A stretch of DNA of 64,000 bases, from positions 3,038,001 to 3,102,000 of the forward strand of contig NW_026515539.1 of NCBI RefSeq assembly GCF_014898815.1, read 5' to 3'. The translations under genes and the position numbers were made by a program. Origin of the DNA: Panonychus citri (taxonomy: Eukaryota; Arthropoda; Arachnida; Trombidiformes; Tetranychidae). This document shows positions 56,691-64,000 of the stretch, piece by piece (the first letter of the stretch is position 1; every line of letters starts with the position of its first letter). The notes under the pieces are model-generated. The model saw only the letters and a program-made list of their open reading frames with translations, had not been told where the DNA came from and ran no database searches.

Positions 56691-58242
56691 TTACCAGTCT
56701 TTGAAATCTCCGAATGTCGATCTTGCAACGATTTTCTTTGGTTTAGATGGACCTGGAATCGTTGAATCGTCAGATTTCACGGAATCGTCTTCATATTTAA
56801 TTTCTTTCAAGTTGATTAAACAACCAACTCCTGCACTTGTTTCGGTATCGTTTTGTTTCCTTCACTTTGACCTTATTTGCTGCGTCTTTGTCCTTTTGTC
56901 TTTCGGCTTTCAGTTCATCTTCTATCTCTTGAAATGGATTAACATAAACCGTTATATTATCAATTTTGATTGTTTCTTTAGGCCGATCATTTTTGTCTGT
57001 TTGAATCTTTTCCAATTTATTTAAAGTTTCCAGGCCACCGACAACTTTACCAAAGACGGAGTGTTTCCGGTCAAGATGACGGCAACTTTTCAATGTTATG
57101 AAAAACTGTGATTTATTTGTATTGGGTCCAGAGTTTGCCATACTGACCACTCCTCTACCCTGATGAACAAGATGACCATTGAACTCATCGGCAAATGGTT
57201 CACCGAAAATGGATTCTCCTCCTCGACCAGTACCAGTTGGGTCACCACCTTGGAGCATGAAATTTTTGATTAATCGATGAAAAATTGTTCCATCGTAGTA
57301 TTTTCTAGTGCAAAGAGTTAAAAAATTATGACATGATTTAGGAGCATCTTTACAATAAAGCTCCAGGTTAAGTGGCCCGTGGTTGGTACTGATTTGAACG
57401 TAACCATTTTTCTTGACCATCGAGTAAACAACATCAGTGTCATCGATTGTTGCTGCTTCTATTCTTGTTGTTGGAACAGCGATTGTTGATGTTAACGATT
57501 GTGATGCTGTTCCAGTTGAATAATTTGCTCTATTAAATCGATCAGCAACTTTTTCGACCTTTTTCTCCGACTTTGGAACTTTCCAAGTGACACCAGTTTT
57601 ATCAAGTTCGTCTAAAGTGGCCTTAGTAACGAGATCCATTTTATTGAACAATCTACTGGGATCACTTTGATCTTCTTCTTCAGACCAGCGAAGTTTTTTA
57701 ACCACATGATGAAAAGAGGCAGCATTTTGTTTCTGAACATTGGTCGGGTCTTGAATCGTAATAATATCTTTCTTTGTAAATGGTTCATCGGTTAACAAAT
57801 CTCTCATATTGTTGAATTTTAAATTTAATTGTTCAATTGCATCTCGAGAATAAACATTTCCAGTTGTTTTGATAGCGACAATGTTAGTGTGTGAATTGAA
57901 AGGCTTGAAAAGGATTGGACATTGATTGTTTCCATCACTATTTTTACTGAAATTCAATTTAATCAGATTCTTCATCTCCATAGGTCTACCATCAATAGGA
58001 TTGATCTTGTGCTTGGCCAGAAACGGAATAATATTAACCAAGTCAAATACATAACCATTTTCATCACAATATGGATCTCGAGCTGGATTAAGGGTTAAAC
58101 AGCAATGATCATAAGGTAATCGACTAAATTGATTCAATTGTTGTTGTCGTAAATCAGCATCAGGAGGTCGACCACCATAAATGTAAGTATACTCAGTGGT
58201 TGTTAAATACAACTTATCTTTCTGATGTTGTCGTTTACCCAT
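56691..58242 (-). CDS. PPIL2: Peptidyl-prolyl isomerase-like 2 (U-box cyclophilin)
   Basis: Nuclear, spliceosome-associated cyclophilin with a ubiquitin-ligase U-box. From the ATG at 58,242: KRQHQKDKLYLTTTE start, U-box around residues 40-110 (PYCDENGYVFDL, IIPFLAKHKINPIDG), a linker with EEDQSDPSRLF, and a cyclophilin domain from about 280 (GPLNLELYCKDAPK, YYDGTIFHRLIKNFMLQGG with the FHR active-site Arg, FADEF, SMANSGPNTNKSQFF). The frame ends prematurely at 56,797 (FNQLERN). A conserved PPIL2 tail (VGCLINLK, then FGDFKDW) is present in another frame, ending with TAA at 56,691-56,693. One extra or missing base near 56,850-56,865 explains it, probably an assembly error. Confidence 0.93.
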
Positions 58243-58566
58243 AACTGTAAACTATTAATAAACAAAATTAAATCACAATAAAAGTATTTGATTAACAAAA
58301 AGCCTCAAATTAACAAGAAATTTTGGAAAATACTTTAGACAATTCTTCATTGAAGCGACCATATGATTGAAGCCAAAGAGTAGAGAGAAATTTCTTTCGC
58401 CGATAGATGGAGACATTTGTTCACATTTTGAAGAAAAATTTTCGTTTCAAATGTAACATTTCAGATGGAAAGAGAATTAATTTAAGATTATTAATTTTCA
58501 ATTGAAATTCAGTAATTTCGATTAAGATTTGTTTATATTTGTGAATCGATTAAATCTCTTTGGAAA

Positions 58567-58980
58567 ATGTCGGCCATACGAAGTAGTTTTCGATCCAACC
58601 ATCATGCTGCTGAATTCTGTGCTACATGTGGAGCCATTTTACCTTTGCCAAGTGGAGGAAGTTCTTTCAATTTACTTAAATGTATCGCTTGTGGTCACGC
58701 AATTAGCATCAGTGTTTTCGATGGAACCACTTCAATGACTAAAATTGTCTTCAATAAAAGTGATAATATGTTGGTAGAGAAAAAGGGAATGAACAAAGGG
58801 CCAGTTGTCGAAAGGAAATGCAGGAAGTGTCCATCAGAGAAAATGTTCTACTTTACTCTACAAACGAGATCCGCTGATGAAGGACAAACAGTTTTCTACA
58901 CTTGTTGTGAATGTGGTTCTCAGGAAAACGAAAATTTTAATTGTTGTATATTAACCTTTCTTTTGTTTATAATCGATTAA
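58567..58980 (+). CDS. POLR1H: DNA-directed RNA polymerase I subunit RPA12
   Basis: 137 residues; RPA12 is usually about 120-126. It has an N-terminal zinc ribbon (CATCG, CIACGH) and a C-terminal TFIIS-like ribbon (CRKCPSEKMFYFTLQTRSADEGQT, TCCECGSQENEN). The RSADEGQT hairpin carries the acidic pair that stimulates RNA cleavage in Pol I. The C-terminal FNCCILTFLLFIID is a hydrophobic tail beyond the normal end, perhaps from a diverged stop. It is divergent from PPIL2, with 324 bp between starts. Confidence 0.92.
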   Translation: MSAIRSSFRSNHHAAEFCATCGAILPLPSGGSSFNLLKCIACGHAISISVFDGTTSMTKIVFNKSDNMLVEKKGMNKGPVVERKCRKCPSEKMFYFTLQTRSADEGQTVFYTCCECGSQENENFNCCILTFLLFIID

Positions 58981-59195
58981 AAGGAGTTCAATTCAATCTC
59001 GATTTGATGACAGTTAATCAACAACAATATTGTCAACGTGGTTGATAAAATTCGCGATCGTCAAGTTTAAAGGAAAAAAATTAAACTTTTTTGTGAGTTG
59101 TTTAGATTTAATTTAGTCGATAAAGAGACATAAATTAACCAACAGAATTATTTAATCATTATTGAATAGGTTGTTGTATTACAAAGCTTAAATAC

Positions 59196-60240
59196 TTAAA
59201 TTCTAGAAGGTACAACTTGCCATACTCGAATAAGATTATCAGAATAACCAGCGAATAAAGTTGATCCATCGTCAGACCAAGACAAGCAAAGACATTGTGG
59301 TGCCTTGTTCTTGTTAGTAGTTGAGATGGCCTCAGTTTTAAGTTCATCAACAACTTGTTTGGTTTCCAAGTCCCAAATTTTGATAGATGGCCCGGTAGCG
59401 ACACATAACCAATAGCGATTAGGTGAAAAGCATAAAGTGTTAATAATATCGTTATGGTCAAGGGTGTAAAGGTGTTTGCCTTCATTAAGATCCCAAAGCA
59501 TTGCCTTGTAATCTTTACCACCAGATGCACACAATGAACCATCAGGAGAAACGGTAACGGTGTTAAGATAACCACTGTGTCCAATATGATTGTTCTTTAG
59601 ACGACAGTTGCTCAAATTCCAAACCTGTAAAGGTTATAGGGTAAATAGATGAAAGAAAATAAATTAAAATTGATTGAAAGATGATTGATTTTGAATTTTC
59701 AATTTACCTTGACAACTTTGTCCCAACCTCCGCTAACAATAATTGGATTGTTGTTACTTGGGAAAATCTGACACAAGAGATCCAATCAGAATGACCATCT
59801 TCATGGATTGTGTATTTACATTGAGCTAAGGTATTCCAAAGCTTGATTGTCTTGTCTCGAGATCCGGAAACAATTTGTCGGTTATCAGGAGAAAAAGCAA
59901 CACTAAGGACATCCTTGGTGTGATCCTCAAATCGTCGGGTAGTCTTACCAACATTGAGATCCCAGAGCCGTAAAGTTTTGTCCCATGATCCAGACAAAGC
60001 ATATTGTCCATCCATAGAAAGGACAACGTCAGTAATAAAATGTCCATGACCTGTAAGTCGTTTTTGAGGAACACCATAGGAAGATTCCTCTTTAATCAAC
60101 TTCCAAAGGATCAAACTTTTATCTCGAGAAGAAGACAAAATCATATTTGGGTACCTGCTACTGGTAGCAATTTGAGTAACCCAACCAGCATGCCCTTCCA
60201 ATGTACCTTTTAAAACCAAATCAACACTTTCGGAGCTCAT
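59196..60240 (-). CDS. RACK1: RACK1, ribosome-associated WD40 scaffold protein (one-base frame break)
   Basis: Exons 59,708-60,240 and 59,196-59,624 (GT-AG intron of 83 nt) give 962 nt, one base short of a multiple of three. The seven WD40 blades are in order: LKGTLEGHAGWVTQIA, LTGHGHFITDVVLSMDG, FEDHTKDVLSVAFS and SDWISCVRFS; then SNCRLKNNHIGHSGYLNTV, ASGGKDYKAMLWDL and a last blade ending IRVWQVVPS. The break sits after SCVRFS near 59,760-59,768, where a short C run is probably one base too short. RACK1 is essential and single-copy in most animals, so an assembly error is more likely than a mutation. It sits on the 40S head and scaffolds PKC. Confidence 0.96.
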
Positions 60241-62576
60241 TTTCTATCGACAAAAATAAAAACCAAAGATAACAAAAAAAAACCAGAGAACAGGCAAGGA
60301 AACCAAAAAGAAAACAGAAAGAAAAAAAAATTAATATCACAACAAAACGCAAAACGCTAACAAAGCGTCGCAACACTCAAAAGATCAACAATTGATTACC
60401 AAAGACAACTTACCTTTAATTCGTAGAATTGTCTAAATTACCAAAAAAATTAATTTATTAATTGAAAAACGACAGAAACTCAAAACCGTAAATGAAAAAC
60501 TAAGTATCGGAAACGGAAGATACAATTTGCCGGATTCCATGGCAACGGAACATTCTAACAGTTTTTGCGCGCAAAGTTTGAAAGCAAATTCTTCAAATGT
60601 TCGAATCCAATTTTCGAATTGATTTTGTTTTTATTTCCTTCTTATGGTCGATAAATTATATAGTAAATTTATTTAGATTTCTCAGAGTTAATAGCGTTTC
60701 ATTTGTAGAAAATATTTGACTGGTTTACATTGTAAATTTTATTCTCGAAAGAATTGGAAAATTATTGACAAAATCGAAAAAAAAATCGATACATTATATG
60801 TATTTACTTAAGAATAGATTGTAACTAATAAAGTCGATCAATAATCAAGTATAACGAAAAAAAAATCAACATATTAGAATATAAATCAATGTAACTGACG
60901 AATTAGAATATTTTAATTGTTTCATCTTCCAACTCGAATCAATCTAATTGTAAATTAGTGTTCATTTATTTTTGGTTCGTTTAAGTTTGCTAATTGTTTT
61001 TCCATTTCCATTAATTGTTCATATTCTGGTGGTTGATTGGCACGATAGTTTATGGTTATTGGAATATCAATTGATTAAAAATAAAGGATCAATTCAAGAG
61101 ATATTAAATTGTTGTCAAAAATTTTATTAACTTTCAATTTTTTGATTACATTTTCAAATCACTCGAGAATCTAATATGACACCAATCATAATAATAACAG
61201 GATAAACTATCAACTAAATTGTTGTTGTATTGGTTGAAACATGATTAACAATTTATCAATCACTTAATCATAATCAATGTGAACAGATAACCAACGGAAC
61301 AAATTATATCCAATAATGTATTCACAAAGATTAATCCAGTTACTTTGATAGCTGATAATCCATCGGCTAATCGTCGATATTTAATTGTTTTGCTCATTGT
61401 GATTAAACCAAATTTAAACAGTTACTTGAACTTGATTGTTGAGAGAATCAGAAAATAATGATGATCAGCCCAAAAGAAATCAAGATATTTATATGAGAAA
61501 ATCAAAAATCGATCAATAATTCAATAAATTGTCATGAATATTATATTAAGATTTGATTATCATGATGAGAATCAATCAAACAATCAAATCTGAACCAACT
61601 CACGTAAAGAATAATCAATAATAAAGGTAACCAACAATCAAATCAGTACAAGAATAATATCAAGACTATTATTAAATGAAATATTTTAATCACTATTCTC
61701 TTGCCTAGTTCCTAGTAATTAAGTCCAACAATCAGCAGTATTCACAGAGAATTGTCCTCATACCCTCAATATAGTAGGGAATAAAATTTTCTGAAAAAAC
61801 GATAGCATTTCGTTTTATCCTCATTTTCATCATTATATTCAAAAAACTCCCTCTCGATATTTATGATTCCCTGTAACCGATAACACTTTTTACCATGCAA
61901 AGTTACCTTTGCATATTTACATATAATTCTCAATTTCTTATTATTGTTGGTAATTGTTTAAGAATAAAAACTTCAACTGAGAAAAGTGAACTTTTGACCA
62001 TTCGATTGGCATAGATTTTCACGAATTGATTATTCTATGAATTAGTTTGGAATCCCAACTCGACAGGGAATGAAATGACTCAATATAAATGCAAAGTCCA
62101 AAAGGAAATAAATGAAACAAAAAAAAAAGACCAAGTCACAAATCGAACTGAGTTCTAAGCTGCGAATCAGTTCTTTACAATTTAGCATAAAGAATAAAGA
62201 ATAAAGGTTATCTTGTTAGTAGAGAAAAAATAACTCGGTCAATAGGAAGAAAAAATAAACGAAAAGAAAAGAAAACTACTAATTTATATAAAAGAAATGT
62301 TATCATTTTTTTCACAATAAATTCTCGTTACTTTATCATCTCCATCCTCATCTTCATCTTGTGTGCATGTCTCAAGCAATTTCATCATCTTCCTCAGAGA
62401 CTCTTGAGAATCTGTTCAGAAACGATTTCTTTTCAGTAGTTAACGTGATGCCCTGTTGCTGGTAACACTTTTTTTTGTAATAGCAAAGATAAATAGTTGT
62501 TGTTTCTAATTATTGATCATAACAATTTATCGTCAAGTTGATTTCTAATTGTTTTGTTTGTGTAAAGTTAATCAAA
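60241..62576. other. Intergenic between RACK1 and the GPCR gene
   Basis: Contains the RACK1 5' region (a TTACC donor-like site near 60,411 suggests a 5' untranslated exon). Otherwise AT-rich, with the small ORF described separately. A second open stretch on the minus strand (60,985-61,065, with RANQPPEYEQLMEMEKQLAN) has coding character but lacks a clear splice acceptor. Confidence 0.45.
61260..61397 (-). CDS. Possible small membrane protein (45 residues)
   Basis: ATG at 61,397 to TGA at 61,260. A basic start (MSKTIKYRRLADGL) is followed by one hydrophobic segment (VTGLIFVNTLLDIICSVGYL). It could be the first exon of a gene that also uses the nearby open stretch at 60,985-61,065. No family recognised; low confidence. 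Confidence 0.3.
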   Translation of the reverse strand: MSKTIKYRRLADGLSAIKVTGLIFVNTLLDIICSVGYLFTLIMIK

Positions 62577-64000
62577 ATGATGGAGAAACCAATTCCAACC
62601 AAATATCTTCCGTTGATCATTTCACTTATGCACAGTTTCCCAAATGAAACCAATGATTTTAATAAGATTTATTATCGTCCAACTTTATCTAATTACATTG
62701 GTCCAATTGTGACAATTTACTTAATTATCTTCATTTTTTCTCAAATTTTTACATTTTTAATGATAAAAAGGATAATCACCTATCAAAAGTCATTCTCAGT
62801 CTACGGACGGACACCGTTCGACCCTCTATTAGCTGTTGGTTTTAACGATTTTTTCATTAAAGGGATACTTGTTTTACCATTTTCTGTGATCATTTTAATT
62901 ACAATTAACTGGACCTATGGTTCATTTTTGTGTTTCACTTTTCCCATGTTACAAGATTCATGTTTCCATGTAACATCAATCACCTATGTGATTATATTTT
63001 CCCGTCGATATAAAACAATATCAAAAATAGTTCTAAATGAAAATTTTACTTCTCTAACCAAATACGAATATGTGATCTCATCGTTTTGGGTTTTCACGAT
63101 TGCCTGGACTATTTGTACCTTAGGGTCACTTCCGTATTCCTGGTTTATTGTTCACATACCAATATCACCTTATTTAGCTGGTCATCAGTTTGCCAAGGCT
63201 GCTGTTTGCTCAACTAATCCCACAGGTAATACCAAGGAGTACATCAGAATCCTATTTCTTACCTATTATGTGACACCAATTGCTATGGTTTTGTCTTATC
63301 ATTCAAAGATTACAACTTGCATGAAGAATTGGCAACAATTGTTTAATCTTTCACCAACAATTAACCTCTCATCTTTATCAACAATTAAAGTGACCCGATG
63401 TAATTCATCAGCAACTGGACCTCCTTCATCACCACGAACACGAACCAGTGTGACCACGACAACCGATTGTTATGAAGTTACCGTTATAGATGAAGATAGT
63501 AATGAAATTAATATTAACTGTGATTCTAATTTAGTTGATAATAGTAAGGGAAGGGTAAGTGAGAACAATTCACCTTCCTATCAATCACAAATATCTCCCA
63601 AACAAACAAATAATCGCCTCCTTCAACCCAATCATTTCACCTACTCTGCCAATCGAGATCGAGGTAGTTCAATAGTTCAATCGTTGGTTCCATCAACGTC
63701 TCGATCAATCACCATGTCGTCAACATCTTCCATTTCAAAATCAACATCAATTTTACCTCATTTCTTTCTGGAGCAATCGTTTCACAGAATTCTGGTGATA
63801 ATGTTCACTGTCCATGGATTAACACTTCTTCCAATTAATATACTTCGTATATGGAAACATGTTGTTGTGGAAAACAATGAGAATGGTTCCTTATTTGATA
63901 TACTATTTATTACCTTTGTGGCGATTAAATATTCATCGGTTCCAATATCTTCATCGTTGTTTTACTTTTGGCAACATCGACATCGCATTTTGATTGAAAT
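62577..64000 (+). CDS. Rhodopsin-like G-protein-coupled receptor, orphan (3' end outside window)
   Basis: The frame is open from ATG at 62,577 through the window end (over 470 residues). Hydrophobic segments fit TM1 (IGPIVTIYLIIFIFSQIF), TM2 (LLAVGFNDFFIKGILVLPF, with Asn-Asp), TM3 ending in SRRY where class A has D/E-R-Y, TM4 (VISSFWVFTIAWTICTLG), TM5 (ILFLTYYVTPIAMVLSY), TM6 (ILVIMFTVHGLTLLPI) and TM7 (FDILFITFVAIKYSSVPIS). Cys before TM3 and in loop 2 could form the usual disulphide. Loop 3 is very long (about 150 residues, Ser/Thr-rich). NPxxY is not evident; the place reads VPISSSLFYF. The subfamily is unclear, and the absent D in DRY and altered TM7 mark it as atypical. Confidence 0.75.
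   Translation, partial: MMEKPIPTKYLPLIISLMHSFPNETNDFNKIYYRPTLSNYIGPIVTIYLIIFIFSQIFTFLMIKRIITYQKSFSVYGRTPFDPLLAVGFNDFFIKGILVLPFSVIILITINWTYGSFLCFTFPMLQDSCFHVTSITYVIIFSRRYKTISKIVLNENFTSLTKYEYVISSFWVFTIAWTICTLGSLPYSWFIVHIPISPYLAGHQFAKAAVCSTNPTGNTKEYIRILFLTYYVTPIAMVLSYHSKITTCMKNWQQLFNLSPTINLSSLSTIKVTRCNSSATGPPSSPRTRTSVTTTTDCYEVTVIDEDSNEININCDSNLVDNSKGRVSENNSPSYQSQISPKQTNNRLLQPNHFTYSANRDRGSSIVQSLVPSTSRSITMSSTSSISKSTSILPHFFLEQSFHRILVIMFTVHGLTLLPINILRIWKHVVVENNENGSLFDILFITFVAIKYSSVPISSSLFYFWQHRHRILIE

Noticed and set aside
1..64000. tRNA, rRNA or other structural RNA genes
   Set aside because: I looked for tRNA-like A and B boxes and rRNA-like blocks on both strands and found nothing I could support by eye.

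Overview
The window is nuclear DNA from an AT-rich animal. Coding exons are split by short GT-AG introns. The recognisable genes are animal housekeeping and membrane genes: plasma-membrane Ca2+ ATPase, DEG/ENaC channel, lipoyltransferase 1, PPIL2, RPA12, RACK1 and a rhodopsin-like receptor. I infer an arthropod, possibly a mite, from the mix of multicopy DEG/ENaC pieces and small secreted proteins. Nothing in the window fixes the species.

Positions 1-14,500 are a young, repeatedly duplicated accessory cluster. It holds four DXO/Rai1-like pieces on the minus strand: one open, one with a single-base frameshift, one truncated and one fragment. All copies that can be read lack the central acidic E-x-D motif. 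It also holds two secreted-protein genes that share the signal-peptide exon and both flanks but have unrelated mature parts. One of these mature parts is a ginkbilobin-2/DUF26 domain, a family known mainly from land plants. A DEG/ENaC pseudogene fragment and three short inverted-repeat elements with TA target sites lie among them.

Positions 14,562-29,046 are a tandem duplication of a whole 13-exon PMCA gene (minus strand). The first copy (15,130-21,433) is intact by my splice model. The second (22,729-28,909) is broken by many short deletions, and a 495-bp foldback element landed in one of its introns after the duplication. A single-exon DEG/ENaC gene and a tiny secreted prepropeptide follow.

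Positions 32,516-48,621 are a complete Polinton/Maverick, bounded by 54-bp terminal inverted repeats and a perfect 6-bp target duplication (TATCTT). It carries protein-primed DNA polymerase B, packaging ATPase, chromodomain integrase, capsid and core proteins and an adenain-like protease. Its cargo includes a two-repeat TATA-binding-protein homologue (TBP-like), a BIR-BIR-RING inhibitor of apoptosis, a NADAR-like domain and a GC-richer left arm of unknown role. Most of its long genes carry frameshifts.

Positions 48,622-55,485 are mainly non-coding and hold dispersed copies of repeats seen elsewhere in the window. From 55,486 the density rises: LIPT1 (+), PPIL2 (-), RPA12 (+), RACK1 (-), a long gap, and a GPCR (+) cut by the window end. 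RACK1 and PPIL2 each show a one-base frame break in an otherwise perfect gene. Base-level indel errors in this assembly are therefore likely, and single-base frameshifts elsewhere should be read with that caution.
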